Below, one piece after another: positions 1-8,547 of a stretch of 64,000 bases of DNA. Source of the stretch: Rubrimonas cliftonensis (GTDB taxonomy: Bacteria; Pseudomonadota; Alphaproteobacteria; Rhodobacterales; Rhodobacteraceae); assembly GCF_900107585.1 (NCBI RefSeq), contig NZ_FNQM01000004.1:124001-188000 (forward strand). The letters are read 5' to 3'. The notes beneath the pieces are model-generated. The model worked only from the letters and a program-made list of their open reading frames with translations. It did no database searches and had not been told where the DNA came from. Within the stretch, counting starts at the first letter, position 1; each line of letters starts with the position of its first letter. A program made the translations under genes and the position numbers.

Positions 1-226
1 GGTAGGGCAGCCAGGCCTCCAGCGCCGCCCCGACGCCGCCGCCCTGGCTGGCGCGAGTGACGCGGGCGTGGTCATGCGCGTTGGCGAAGGCCGGCAGGAC
101 GAGCGAGCCGGCCCCAGACGGGGCCGGGAGATGCGCGGCGATGCGGCCGCCCTCCAGCATGAGGCGCACATCGCTCAGGGCGGCGTCTCCCGCTCCGAGC
201 AGGCGTTCGGCGTCGAGCGTTGACAT
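1..226 (-). CDS. Amidohydrolase family protein, N-terminal fragment (cut by window edge)
   Basis: Reading leftward from an ATG at 226, the frame stays open to the window edge for about 75 residues. It contains the signature LVLPAFANAHDHAR around residues 40-55. The HxH there is the first metal-binding pair of the cytosine deaminase/chlorohydrolase amidohydrolase superfamily, preceded by the usual small N-terminal beta segment (LMLEGGRIAAHLPAP). It starts 25 bp after the stop of the ABC binding-protein gene on the same strand, so it is probably the next gene of that operon. The substrate cannot be judged from this fragment; a cyclic amide or deaminase substrate would fit the dihydroorotase-like neighbour. 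Confidence 0.75.
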   Translation of the reverse strand, partial: MSTLDAERLLGAGDAALSDVRLMLEGGRIAAHLPAPSGAGSLVLPAFANAHDHARVTRASQGGGVGAALEAWLPY

Positions 227-250
227 CGGCCCCCCCCAAGTCGCGGCGCC

Positions 251-1258
251 TCAGCGGCGCCGGTCCTCAAGCGGCGGCAGGAAGGCGGCGTCGAAGATCG
301 CGGCCGCCTCCGGCGCGGTCTCGAAGCCCTCGATCTCCTGCAGCACGCCGATGGTGCGCGCCAGCCGCGCCATGTCCACCGCGCCGACGCCCAGCTCCCG
401 CGTCTCCGGCGAGTCGATCAGCCGGCTCAGCGCGAAGTCCAGCCGCTTCGCCTCCAGCGCCGCGTCGAGCAGCGGCTCCTCGGCCTTGACGGCGGCGGCC
501 CCGAGCGATGGGTCGGCGATCACCTCCATCACCGCGCGGTTGATGGCGCGGACGAGGCCCGCGACCGCTTCGGGATGGTTGTCGTGGAGGTCGCGCGAGA
601 CCATCACCCCGTTGGAATAGATGTCGAGCCCGCTTTCGCCGTAGCCGATGAATCGGAAATCCCTGTCGGGGTCCAGCCCCAGCCCGATCAGGTTGAGATA
701 GCTGGTGACGTTGAAGACGAGGCTCGCGTCGACATTGCCGCGCAGCAGCATCTGCTCCTGGATGTTGGGCTGCACATGGATGATCTCGACCGTCGCGAGG
801 TCGATCCCCGCCTTGGAGGCAAGCGCGGGAAAGAGTTTCGTCACCGCCGAGCCCGGCGGGGCGCCGACGGTCAACCCGTTGAGGTCCGAAGCCTTCTTCA
901 CCGGCCCGTCGGCCTTCGCGAGGATCGAGAACGGCGGCTGGTTGTAGATCTGGTAGACCATGACCGGGGCCTGCTCGGGGTTGGTCGCGGCGTTCTGCAC
1001 GATCGCGTTCATGTCGCCGAAGCCCGCGTCATAGGCGCCCGACATGACGCGCGTGACCGTGGCGGCGGAGCCCTCGCCCTGGTCGATGGTCACGTCGAGG
1101 CCTTCCTCCGCGAAGTAGCCCTTGTCGCGCGCGAGGTAGAACCAGCCATGGATGCCCTGGATCTTCCAGTCGGTGGTGAACTTGATCGCGAGGTTCCCGG
1201 CGGCGGCGGGGCCGACGAGGAGCATTGTCACGATGGTGGCGGCGAGCAGGTTTCGCAT
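251..1258 (-). CDS. ABC transporter substrate-binding protein, NMT1/THI5-like
   Basis: 335 residues with a cleavable-looking signal peptide (about residues 1-20, ending GPAAAG). The mature part has the NitT/TauT/THI5 pattern: TTDWKIQGIHGWFYLARDKGYF, followed by GFGDMNAIVQ in the ligand-cleft region. It should be the periplasmic binding component of the permease and ATPase encoded immediately upstream (25 bp before its start is the permease stop). It is clearly paralogous to the protein at 5158-6192 in the same operon, which shares the GWF(Y/F)LA-D-GYF, DQG-GS and GFGD(M/I)NA(I/L)(V/I)Q blocks. The ligand is unknown; family members bind pyrimidines, nitrate, sulfonates or aromatic acids. Confidence 0.9.
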   Translation of the reverse strand: MRNLLAATIVTMLLVGPAAAGNLAIKFTTDWKIQGIHGWFYLARDKGYFAEEGLDVTIDQGEGSAATVTRVMSGAYDAGFGDMNAIVQNAATNPEQAPVMVYQIYNQPPFSILAKADGPVKKASDLNGLTVGAPPGSAVTKLFPALASKAGIDLATVEIIHVQPNIQEQMLLRGNVDASLVFNVTSYLNLIGLGLDPDRDFRFIGYGESGLDIYSNGVMVSRDLHDNHPEAVAGLVRAINRAVMEVIADPSLGAAAVKAEEPLLDAALEAKRLDFALSRLIDSPETRELGVGAVDMARLARTIGVLQEIEGFETAPEAAAIFDAAFLPPLEDRRR

Positions 1259-1282
1259 GGTGGCGCCCTTGTTGCTGGAGGA

Positions 1283-2044
1283 TCAGATCGCCTTGCGCAT
1301 CGCCCAGCCGACGACGCGCCGTTCGATCAATGAGAATATGACATAGAGAGACACGCCGAGCGCGGCGAGAACGAACAGTCCCGCAAACACCAGCGGCACG
1401 TTGAACGAAGACGATGCGATCATCATCATGTTGCCGACGCCGCGGTTGCTGGCGACCGTCTCGGCGACGACGGAGCCGACGAAGGCCAGCGTCACCGAGA
1501 CCTTCAGCGAGGCGAAGAAATACGGCATCGCGCGGGGCAGGCCGACGTTCCACAGGATGTCGAGCTTCGTCGCCTTCATCGACTTCATCACGTCCTCAAG
1601 CTCAGGCTCGACGGTGGCGATGCCGGTCGCGACGTTCACGACGATGGGGAAGATGCAGATGATCATCGCTGTCAGGATCGCCGGCACGGTGCCGGCCCCG
1701 AACCAGAGCACGAAGATCGGCACCACGGCGACCTTGGGGATCGAGCTGATGCCGACCAGCAGCGGATAGGCGGTGTCGTAGGCGAGCCGCGACGAGCCGA
1801 TCAGCACGCCGAGCGCCAGCCCGATCATCACCCCGAAGGCGAAACCGGTCAGCGTGGTGTAGAGCGTCTGCGCCGCATGGGGCCAGATGCCGTGGGCGTA
1901 CTCGATCAGCGCGCCGACGATCTCGCTCGGCCGCGGCAGGATCAGCGAGGAGATGCCGAACACGAGGCACGCCAGCTCCCAGAACACGAACACGCCGACG
2001 ATGAGCGCGGCGGAGGCGAACCGGCGGCGGAGGTCGGGGCTCAT
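1283..2044 (-). CDS. ABC transporter permease, NitT/TauT (SsuC-like) type
   Basis: 253 residues, about six predicted membrane helices, with the inner-membrane permease EAA-type loop in the region LEDVMKSMKATKLDILWNVGLPRAMPYFFASLKVSVTLAF. Length and pattern match SsuC/TauC permeases of the BPD_transp_1 family. Its ATG overlaps the TGA of the ATPase gene by four bases (ATGA), indicating translational coupling. It forms the membrane channel for the binding proteins at 251-1258 and 5158-6192. Confidence 0.92.
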   Translation of the reverse strand: MSPDLRRRFASAALIVGVFVFWELACLVFGISSLILPRPSEIVGALIEYAHGIWPHAAQTLYTTLTGFAFGVMIGLALGVLIGSSRLAYDTAYPLLVGISSIPKVAVVPIFVLWFGAGTVPAILTAMIICIFPIVVNVATGIATVEPELEDVMKSMKATKLDILWNVGLPRAMPYFFASLKVSVTLAFVGSVVAETVASNRGVGNMMMIASSSFNVPLVFAGLFVLAALGVSLYVIFSLIERRVVGWAMRKAI

Positions 2045-2871
2045 CGCGCGCCCTCCCGGCTGTGCACGATCAGCCCGCGCAGGCGCTGGATGACGGCGGC
2101 GAAGTCCGGCTCGAAGGTCATGTCGATGGTCCTCGGGCGGGGGAAGTCGGCGGCGCGGTCCTCCAGGATGCGCCCGGGCCGCGGGCTCATGACGCAGATG
2201 CGGTTGGCGAGGAACGCGGCCTCCCGCAGGTCATGCGTCACGAGCAGGACGGTGACGGTGCGCTCCATCCACAGCTCCTGGAGCGTCCCCCAAAGCTCCT
2301 CGCGGGTAAACTGGTCCAGCGCGCCGAAGGGCTCGTCGAGCAGCAGAAGGTCGGGGTCGTGGATCAGCGCGCGGCAGAGGTTCGCGCGCTGCTGCATGCC
2401 GCCGGAGAGCTGCCAGGGCTGCTTGTCGGCGAAGTCGATCAGGCCGGTCTTCTCCAGCAGCGCGTCGGCGCGGTCGCGGAACTCGCCCCCGCGCTTCCTG
2501 CGCCACTGGCCGCGGAAGGGCGGCACGATCTTGAGCGGCAGCATGACGTTGTCGCGGATGCTCATCCACGGCAGCAGCGTGGAGGACTGGAACGCCATAC
2601 CCACCCGCACCGGCTTCGCGCCAAGTTCGCGCCCGCCGAAGTAGATGTCGCCGGCCGAAGGCTTCATCAGTTCGGCGGCGAGCTTGAGGATCGTGGACTT
2701 GCCGCAGCCCGAAGGGCCGACGAGCGCCACGAAGTCGCCCTCCGGCACGCTCAGCGAGGTCGGCGTGAGCGCCTCGGTCGCCTCCGCGCCGCCGCCGTAG
2801 GTGACGGCGACGCGGTCGAAGCGGATCAGCGGCTCCACTGTCGCGGGCTTGAGGTTCTTTTCGAGCATCAT
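2041..2871 (-). CDS. ABC transporter ATP-binding protein, NitT/TauT (SsuB-like) type
   Basis: 276 residues. Walker A GPSGCGKST lies at residues 52-60. The signature LSGGMQQR and Walker B LLLLDEPFGALD are intact, and the H-loop follows in LLVTHDLREA. The start is the first of two adjacent ATGs at 2871, whose ATGA overlaps the stop of the upstream dihydroorotase-like gene; the long open frame beyond it is an antisense-type shadow. It energises the adjacent permease. A short linker after the H-loop ends in FEPDFAAVIQRLRGLIV, typical of this subfamily. The open frame and complete motifs suggest a functional enzyme. Confidence 0.93.
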   Translation of the reverse strand: MMLEKNLKPATVEPLIRFDRVAVTYGGGAEATEALTPTSLSVPEGDFVALVGPSGCGKSTILKLAAELMKPSAGDIYFGGRELGAKPVRVGMAFQSSTLLPWMSIRDNVMLPLKIVPPFRGQWRRKRGGEFRDRADALLEKTGLIDFADKQPWQLSGGMQQRANLCRALIHDPDLLLLDEPFGALDQFTREELWGTLQELWMERTVTVLLVTHDLREAAFLANRICVMSPRPGRILEDRAADFPRPRTIDMTFEPDFAAVIQRLRGLIVHSREGAR

Positions 2872-4298
2872 GGACGTCCTCCCGCCAGCAGCGCCCTCAG
2901 CGACTGGTCGGCGTTGCGCGGCCGGGGCGCCGGCATGCGCTGGATGTCCGTCACCTGCCGGCCCCAGCCGGCGACGCCCTCGACGAGCCTGCGGTCGCGC
3001 TGAACGAGGCGGCCGCGCACGAGGGTGTGGACCGGCGCGCCGACGGTTTCGACGCCCTCGAAGGGCGTGATCCTGCCGCGCGAGTGCAGGCGGTCGGCGG
3101 CGACGGTCTCGCGGCGGGCGAGGTCCACCACGGCGATGTCGGCGTGGGCGCCGGGGGCGATGCGGCCCTTCATCGGCCACAGCCCGAAGGCGCGGGCGGG
3201 CTTCACCGCGCTCATGCCGACATAGTCCTCCAGCGTGATCCGGCCCTCGTTCACCGCCGTCAGCATCAGCGGCATCTGGGTTTCGACGCCGGGGAAGCCG
3301 CAGTCGGCGTCCCAGATGCGGCCCCGCCGCTTCTCCTCCGGCGTGTGCGGCGCATGGTCGGTCGCGATCATGTCGACGACGCCCGAGCGCAGCGCGTCCC
3401 ACAGCGCCGCGCTGTCCTTCGCCTCGCGCACCGGCGGGTTGACGCGGATCACCGGGCCGAGGCGGGCGTAGTCGCGGCTGTCGAGCATCAGGTAGCAGGG
3501 GCAGGTCTCGCCGGTGACGTCGACGCCGCGGCGCTTCGCGTCGGCCAGCGGGACCAGTTCGCCCGCCGAGGAGATGTGCAGCACATGGATGCGCGCCCCG
3601 GTCCATTCCGCCAGCGCCGCCGCCCGGCCCACCGCCTCGATGGCGACGATCTCGGGCCTGGCGCCGATATGGGCGAGCGGGTGGTCGAGCCCCGCCGCCT
3701 CCAGCCGCGCCTGCCGCCAGGCCATGATGGAGGCGGTCTCGGCGTGCAGCGAGACGCGCAGGCCGAGGGCGGCGGCGATCTCGAACCCCTCCAGCATCGC
3801 GCCGGTCGAGGGCGAGGGCAGGTTGCCGAAAGTGTTGCCCATGAAGCACTTGAACGCGTTGGCCCCGGCCGCCGCCAGCGCCTCAAGTTCGGCGACGTTG
3901 TCCTCCGCCATCAGGCCGTAGAGCCCGAAGTCGACGCAGGCTTTCTGGGCGCAGTCCTGCTTCCGGCGCAGTTCCGCCACGCTGCGCGTCGGCGGGTTGG
4001 TGTTGGGCATCTCGAAGACGGTGGTGACGCCGCCCATGGAGGCGGCCTCGGTCCCGGTGCGCCAGTCCTCCTTGTGCGTGTAGCCCGGCTCGCGGAAATG
4101 CACATGGACGTCGATGGCGCCGGGCAGCAGATGCAGGCCCGTCGCGTCCAGCGTCTCGCGCCCCGGCGGCAGGGCGTCGCCGAGGCCCACCGCGACGACG
4201 AGGCCATCCCGGATCGCGACGTCGGCGCGGGTCTGGCTGCGGTCGTCCACCACGACGCCGCCGGCGAGGATGAGGTCGGCCGTCACAGCGCGGCCCAT
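2868..4298 (-). CDS. Dihydroorotase/allantoinase-like cyclic amidohydrolase
   Basis: 476 residues with all hallmarks of zinc cyclic amidohydrolases: DVHVHFREPG (first metal HxH), the carboxylated-lysine region NAFKCFMGNTFGN, then SLHAE, HVLHIS and the catalytic ATDHAPH. The family hydrolyses cyclic amide bonds (dihydroorotate, allantoin, hydantoins, dihydropyrimidines). FMGN and PSPSTGAMLEGF resemble dihydroorotase/allantoinase rather than dihydropyrimidinase. The ATG at 4298 overlaps the upstream SDR gene by 16 bp. A GTG at 4286 would give a 4-base GTGA overlap and is an equally plausible start. It sits inside an import operon with no other pyrimidine-biosynthesis gene, so a catabolic rather than PyrC role is inferred. 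Confidence 0.85.
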   Translation of the reverse strand: MGRAVTADLILAGGVVVDDRSQTRADVAIRDGLVVAVGLGDALPPGRETLDATGLHLLPGAIDVHVHFREPGYTHKEDWRTGTEAASMGGVTTVFEMPNTNPPTRSVAELRRKQDCAQKACVDFGLYGLMAEDNVAELEALAAAGANAFKCFMGNTFGNLPSPSTGAMLEGFEIAAALGLRVSLHAETASIMAWRQARLEAAGLDHPLAHIGARPEIVAIEAVGRAAALAEWTGARIHVLHISSAGELVPLADAKRRGVDVTGETCPCYLMLDSRDYARLGPVIRVNPPVREAKDSAALWDALRSGVVDMIATDHAPHTPEEKRRGRIWDADCGFPGVETQMPLMLTAVNEGRITLEDYVGMSAVKPARAFGLWPMKGRIAPGAHADIAVVDLARRETVAADRLHSRGRITPFEGVETVGAPVHTLVRGRLVQRDRRLVEGVAGWGRQVTDIQRMPAPRPRNADQSLRALLAGGRP

Positions 4299-5074
4299 CC
4301 GCCGTCCACGGGCAGGTCGGCCCCGGTGATCTGGCGCGCGCGCGGGCTGGCGAGGAACACGCAGGCGTCGGCCACGTCGCGGTCGGTCGAGATGCGCCTC
4401 AGCGCATAGTCGGCAGCGTGGCGCTCGGCGGCTTCCTCCTCGGTGATGCCCAGCCGCCGCGCCATCTCAGGCGCGACCTTCCCGCGGAAGCGCGGGCCGT
4501 CGACCATGCCGGGCGCCACGGTGTTCACCGCGATCCCGTGTGCGCCCAGCTCCAGCGCGAAGCTCTTGGTCACGCCGCGCAGGCCCCATTTGCTGCTGGA
4601 ATAGGCGAGCCGTCCGGCGCGCCCGCGCATCCCGAAGGTGCCGCCCACGTTGACGATGCGCCCCGCCCCCTGCGCGATCATCACCGGCGCGACGGCGCGG
4701 ATCATGTTGAACGGGCCGCGCATGTTGAGCAGCACGATCTCGTCGAACTCGTCCTGGGTCGTCTCGATCCCGGTCTTGCCGATGGGGCCCGAGCCGCCCG
4801 CCACGTTCACCAGCGCGTCGATGCGCCCGAAGCGCGCCTTGATCGCCTCGACGGCGGCGAAGCAGGTCGCGCCGTCGGTCAGGTCGCAGGCGAAGGTGGC
4901 GGCCTCCGCGCCCATGGCGCGGACCTCCGCCTCGACGGCGGCGCAGGCGAGAGTGTCGCGCGCCGCCAGCGCCAGGCGCGCGCCCTCCTCGGCGAAGGCG
5001 CGCGTGACGGCGGCGCCCATGCCCTTGGCGGGGCCGGTGATGACGACCACGGCGCCGGTCAGTCCCATGTCCAT
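4283..5074 (-). CDS. SDR family NAD(P)-dependent oxidoreductase
   Basis: 263 residues with a classical short-chain dehydrogenase layout: nucleotide-binding TGPAKGMG near residue 14, NVAGG in place of the usual NNAG, the catalytic serine region and YSSSK. The C terminus ITGADLPVDGGWAAL is typical of the family. NVAG is a tolerated variant. An alternative ATG lies two codons downstream at 5068. It is the gene before the dihydroorotase-like hydrolase and after the second binding protein, so it probably oxidises or reduces a hydroxyl or keto group on the imported compound; the actual substrate is not visible. Confidence 0.88.
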   Translation of the reverse strand: MDMGLTGAVVVITGPAKGMGAAVTRAFAEEGARLALAARDTLACAAVEAEVRAMGAEAATFACDLTDGATCFAAVEAIKARFGRIDALVNVAGGSGPIGKTGIETTQDEFDEIVLLNMRGPFNMIRAVAPVMIAQGAGRIVNVGGTFGMRGRAGRLAYSSSKWGLRGVTKSFALELGAHGIAVNTVAPGMVDGPRFRGKVAPEMARRLGITEEEAAERHAADYALRRISTDRDVADACVFLASPRARQITGADLPVDGGWAAL

Positions 5075-5092
5075 GCTGCGATATCCCGTTGC

Positions 5093-5132
5093 GCCGGGCG
5101 CGCCCGGCCTTGCGCGCCCCTTGCGGGGCGCG
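5093..5132 (-). terminator. Two GC hairpins between binding-protein gene and SDR gene
   Basis: The 83-bp gap downstream of the binding-protein stop holds a perfect 16-base palindrome (5093-5108, arms GCCGGGCG/CGCCCGGC) and an 8-bp stem with a TTGC loop (arms CGCGCCCC 5113-5120 and GGGGCGCG 5125-5132). No T-run follows. Inferred role: partial termination or 3'-end protection that leaves more binding-protein mRNA than downstream mRNA. Confidence 0.45.
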
Positions 5133-5157
5133 GTCCTGCGTCCGCCGGGCGGCGCGT

Positions 5158-6192
5158 TCAGCCGAGCGAGGTGATGCGGTCGGCCATCGGCGGGAGGAAC
5201 GCGTCGGTGAACACCTCGTCGAGCGCGGGCGTGCGGCTGAGGCCGTTGGCCTTCACTACGATGTCGATGGCCTTCTTCAGGCGCTCCGGGTCGGGCATGC
5301 CCAGGCCGAACTCGGCGATCTCCGGGTGGCCCATCTCGTCGGAGAGCGTCGCCATCAGGCGCAGCTTCTCAACCCTCTTGTCGATCAGAGCCTCGCGGCG
5401 GGCGACGGCGTCGATGGCGGCGTCGGGGTCGGCCAGCGTGTCGCGGATGCCCCGGTCGATGGCGGCGACGACGCCCCTGACCTGCTCGGGGTGCTCCTCC
5501 GCCAGACGCTTCGAGACGATCAGGGCGTTGGAGTAGAGGTCCATCCCGTAGTCGCCGTAGTTGATGAAGCGGATCTCCTTGTCGGGGTCCATGCCCGAAA
5601 GCATCGCGCTGAAGCGGATGGTGTTCACGAAGCCGAACACGCCCTCCACCTCGCCGGTGCGCAGCATCTGCTCGCGCAGGCTGGGCTGGAAGTTCAGGAC
5701 CTCCACGCCGGAGGTGTCGATCCCGGCGACGTCGGCGAAGGCCGGCCAGAGCTTCAGCGCGCCGTCATTGGCGGCGCCGCCGAGCTTGCGGCCTTCGAGA
5801 TCCTTGGCGGTGTGGATGTCGCTGTCAGCCTTCACCGCGACCGTGAAGGGCGGGCGGTTGTACATGACGTAGACGGCGATCGGCGCTTCCTCGGGCTTGT
5901 CGGCGGCGAGCTGGATCAGCGCGTTGATGTCGCCGAAGCCCATGTCGTAGCCGCCGCCGGCGACCGAGCCGACCGCGGCGCCGGAGCCGCTGCCCTGGTC
6001 CATGGTCATCTCGACGCCCGCATCAGCGAAGTAGCCGCGGTCCTCGGCGAGGAAGAACCAGCCCTGCGGGCCCTGGTAGCGCCAGTTGAGGATCATCTTG
6101 ACCGGCATGGCGGACTGGGCGCGCAGCGGCGCTGCGGCCAGCGCGCCTGCTGCGGCGGATGTTGCGAGAAGGCTGCGGCGGGTCAGCATCAT
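5158..6192 (-). CDS. ABC transporter substrate-binding protein, NMT1/THI5-like, Tat-type signal
   Basis: 344 residues. The N terminus MMLTRRSLLATSAAAGALAAAPLRA looks like a Tat-type signal (RR before a hydrophobic stretch), unlike the Sec-type signal of its paralogue at 251-1258. The mature part carries NWRYQGPQGWFFLAEDRGYF and GFGDINALIQ, the same blocks as the paralogue. It is the first gene of the leftward operon and lies head-to-head with a LysR regulator gene. No second permease/ATPase pair is nearby, so both binding proteins probably serve one transporter. The ligand is unknown. Confidence 0.9.
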   Translation of the reverse strand: MMLTRRSLLATSAAAGALAAAPLRAQSAMPVKMILNWRYQGPQGWFFLAEDRGYFADAGVEMTMDQGSGSGAAVGSVAGGGYDMGFGDINALIQLAADKPEEAPIAVYVMYNRPPFTVAVKADSDIHTAKDLEGRKLGGAANDGALKLWPAFADVAGIDTSGVEVLNFQPSLREQMLRTGEVEGVFGFVNTIRFSAMLSGMDPDKEIRFINYGDYGMDLYSNALIVSKRLAEEHPEQVRGVVAAIDRGIRDTLADPDAAIDAVARREALIDKRVEKLRLMATLSDEMGHPEIAEFGLGMPDPERLKKAIDIVVKANGLSRTPALDEVFTDAFLPPMADRITSLG

Positions 6193-6309
6193 GGCGGGGC
6201 TCCAGCTCGGATGGCTTTTCTCGGGCGAACTTGCGCTGGCGGGCTGATGCTGTCGTCTGCTAGTTTAGGCGCATACCGTCCCATTTTCGGCAACGCTCGG
6301 GGAGCGGCG
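6193..6309. promoter_or_regulatory. Divergent control region between ABC operon and LysR gene
   Basis: A 117-bp intergenic region between divergent genes, the usual site for LysR autoregulation and activation of the target operon. A short dyad ATACCGTCCCAT (6272-6283) of the T-N11-A kind and an AT-rich patch CTAGTTTAGG lie in the middle. A GGGGAGCGG ribosome-binding site precedes the LysR ATG. Exact promoter boxes were not identified. Confidence 0.4.
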
Positions 6310-7233
6310 ATGCGGCATCTGCTGATCCTGCGCCAGATCGAGGCGATCGCGCGGCTGGGGTCGATCCGCAAGGCGGCGGACCGGCTGGCGATCACGCCCT
6401 CCGCGCTCAACCGCCGTCTGATGGCGCTGGAGGCAGAGCTGGGCGAGAAGCTGTTCGAGCGGCTGCCGCGCGGGGTGCGCCTGAACCCGGCGGGCGAGCT
6501 GCTGCTGCACGCCGGCCGCCGCCAGATCGCCGAGATGGACCGGGTGCGCGGGCAGATCGCCGACCTCTCCGGCGTGCGTCGCGGCCATGTCGCCATCGCC
6601 TGCAGCCAGGCGCTGGCGCCGTACTTTCTGCCCGAGCAGATGGCCGTCTACGCCGCCGAACACCCCGCCGTCAGCTTTGACGTGAGCGTGGCCGACCACG
6701 CGGAGGCCGAGAAGGCGCTGGCCGACTTCACGGCGGACCTCGCATTCATCGTCGGCCCGGTCGAGCGGGTGGAGACGCAGCCGGCGCTGTCGGTCCCGCA
6801 GACGCTGATGGCGGTGATGGCGGCCGATCATCCGTTGGCTGAGAAGGCGCGCGAGGGCCGCGCACTGCGGCTGCGCGACTGTCTTGAGTGGCCGCTCGCC
6901 CTGCCGCAGGCGCCCTTCGGCGGGCGGCGGCTGCTGGAGCGGGCGGCGGCGCGCCTGTCGCGGCCGCTGGCGCCGGCGTTCCAGTCCAACTCCTTCGAGC
7001 ACCTCAAGGCCGTGGCGGCGCAGAGCCGGGCGATCACCTTCCAGTTCTCGGTAGGCGCCCCGGCGGCCGGGGAGACGGGGCTCGCCAGCGCGCCGCTCGA
7101 CCGTCGGGACGTGCCCGAAGGCGCCCTCGTCGCCGCCCAGCTCAGGGGGCGGACCCTGCCGGTGGCCGCCGCGCGCTTCCTCGACCAGGTTCTGCGGGCG
7201 CTGGTGGCGCGCTATGGCGGGGAGGGCGGCTGA
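6310..7233 (+). CDS. LysR family transcriptional regulator
   Basis: 307 residues. The N-terminal winged HTH (about residues 3-62) is recognisable: LRQIEAIARLGSIRKAADRLAITPSALNRRLMALEAELGEKLFER. It is followed by a LysR substrate-binding domain beginning HVAIACSQALAPYFLP. The ATG at 6310 is chosen because it follows a good ribosome-binding site and matches the family N terminus; the frame is open further upstream only by chance. It is transcribed away from the ABC/dihydroorotase-like operon and is the likely regulator of it, with an imported or derived small molecule as co-inducer. Confidence 0.92.
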   Translation: MRHLLILRQIEAIARLGSIRKAADRLAITPSALNRRLMALEAELGEKLFERLPRGVRLNPAGELLLHAGRRQIAEMDRVRGQIADLSGVRRGHVAIACSQALAPYFLPEQMAVYAAEHPAVSFDVSVADHAEAEKALADFTADLAFIVGPVERVETQPALSVPQTLMAVMAADHPLAEKAREGRALRLRDCLEWPLALPQAPFGGRRLLERAAARLSRPLAPAFQSNSFEHLKAVAAQSRAITFQFSVGAPAAGETGLASAPLDRRDVPEGALVAAQLRGRTLPVAAARFLDQVLRALVARYGGEGG

Positions 7234-7259
7234 GCGCGCGGCGCAGGGGCCGCGGAGCG

Positions 7260-8453
7260 TCAGCCGGCGACCGCCTCGGGCGCGCGCCCGGTGATCCCGG
7301 CGTAGATCGCCGGGTCGGTGGCGCCTTCCGTGCCGATGAGCAGGACGCGCGAGGACGCGTCGAGCCCCAGCGCGACGCGCGCCTCGGGCAGGGCGGCCAG
7401 CGCCATCAGCGCGCCGACCGCCCCGCCGGCGCATTCGCCGCCGACGATGGGCGCGTCGGGCGGGGCGGGGTCGGCCAGCCGGCGCATCCCTGCGAAGGCC
7501 CAGTCGTCCGACAGCGAGATCGCGGCGTCGGCGCCGGTCTCCAGCACCTCCCACGCGATGGCGGAGACCTCGCCGCAGGACAGGCCCGCCATCGCGGTGT
7601 CGATGTCGCCGGTGAGCGCGACCGGGCGGCCGGCGCGCAGGCTCGCCAGCACGCAGGCGGCGCGCGTGGGCTCCAGCGTGACGAAGAACGGCCGCCGAGC
7701 GCCCCATTCCAGCGCGAAGCGGGCCGCGAGGGCGCTCGCGAGCCCGCCGACGCCGGCCTGGGCGAAGACATGTGTCGGCGGCGCGTCGAGCTGGCGCGCG
7801 ATCTCGCCGGCGATCAGCCCGTAGCCCGCGGTGATGTCGAGGGGCGCGTCGCGATAACTCCCGGCGGCGGTGTCCTGCACCACGATCCACCCCCGCCGCG
7901 CCGCCTCGTCGAAGACGGCGCGTACGCTGTCGTCATACCCGCCGGAGGTGCGCGTGACGCGGGCGCCAAAGGCCGCGATGGCGTCCGCCCGGCCCTGACT
8001 GACGGCGGCGTGGATGTGGATTTCGCACCGCGCCCCGAAGGCGCGCGCCGCCCAGGCGAGCGCGCGGCCGTGGTTGCCGTCGGTCGCGGAGGCCAGCGTT
8101 ACGTCGGCCAGCGCCTCACGCCACCGGCCGGCGACGATGTCCGCGACCTCGGCCTCGCAGCCATGCGCCGCGAGCGCCCGTTGCGCCGCCCGCGCCGCCG
8201 CGAACCCTGCGCCAAGCGGCTTGAAGGCGCCGAGCCCGAAGCGCGTCGCCTCGTCCTTGTAGAATACCGCGCCGAGCCCCGTCTCGCGCGCCAGCCCGTC
8301 AAGCCGGCGCAGGGGCGAGGGCGCATAGCCCGGCCATGCGGTCAGCGCCGCCTCCGCCGCCTCGAAGTCTGCGCGGGTCAGCGGGCCGAGCGGAAGCGCG
8401 CCCCGCGGCCCCGCCGCGCGGGGATTGGCGAAGAAGTCGAGAGCGTCGTTCAC
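7260..8453 (-). CDS. dpaL: Diaminopropionate ammonia-lyase
   Basis: 397 residues of the PLP fold-type II family. The PLP lysine is K78 in RFGLGAFKPLGAG. D125 in ASATDGNHGR and D194 in WIVVQDTAAGSY align with the two acid/base aspartates of E. coli YgeX. VFAQAGVGGLASA supplies the PLP phosphate loop. The enzyme converts D- or L-2,3-diaminopropionate to pyruvate and two ammonia. The start is a GTG at 8453. It is the last gene of a leftward group after a TRAP transporter and a racemase-fold enzyme, and converges on the LysR gene with a 26-bp gap. In this context it may act on diaminopropionate released from a larger imported compound. Confidence 0.9.
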   Translation of the reverse strand: MNDALDFFANPRAAGPRGALPLGPLTRADFEAAEAALTAWPGYAPSPLRRLDGLARETGLGAVFYKDEATRFGLGAFKPLGAGFAAARAAQRALAAHGCEAEVADIVAGRWREALADVTLASATDGNHGRALAWAARAFGARCEIHIHAAVSQGRADAIAAFGARVTRTSGGYDDSVRAVFDEAARRGWIVVQDTAAGSYRDAPLDITAGYGLIAGEIARQLDAPPTHVFAQAGVGGLASALAARFALEWGARRPFFVTLEPTRAACVLASLRAGRPVALTGDIDTAMAGLSCGEVSAIAWEVLETGADAAISLSDDWAFAGMRRLADPAPPDAPIVGGECAGGAVGALMALAALPEARVALGLDASSRVLLIGTEGATDPAIYAGITGRAPEAVAG

Positions 8454-8547
8454 GGGCGGTTGGCCTTCCGCATCTGTCGCCGCGGGAGGGCGCTGGGCGC
8501 GCGGCGGGGTCGAGCCTAGCGCGCCGGCGCGCGGACCCGCAATGCGG

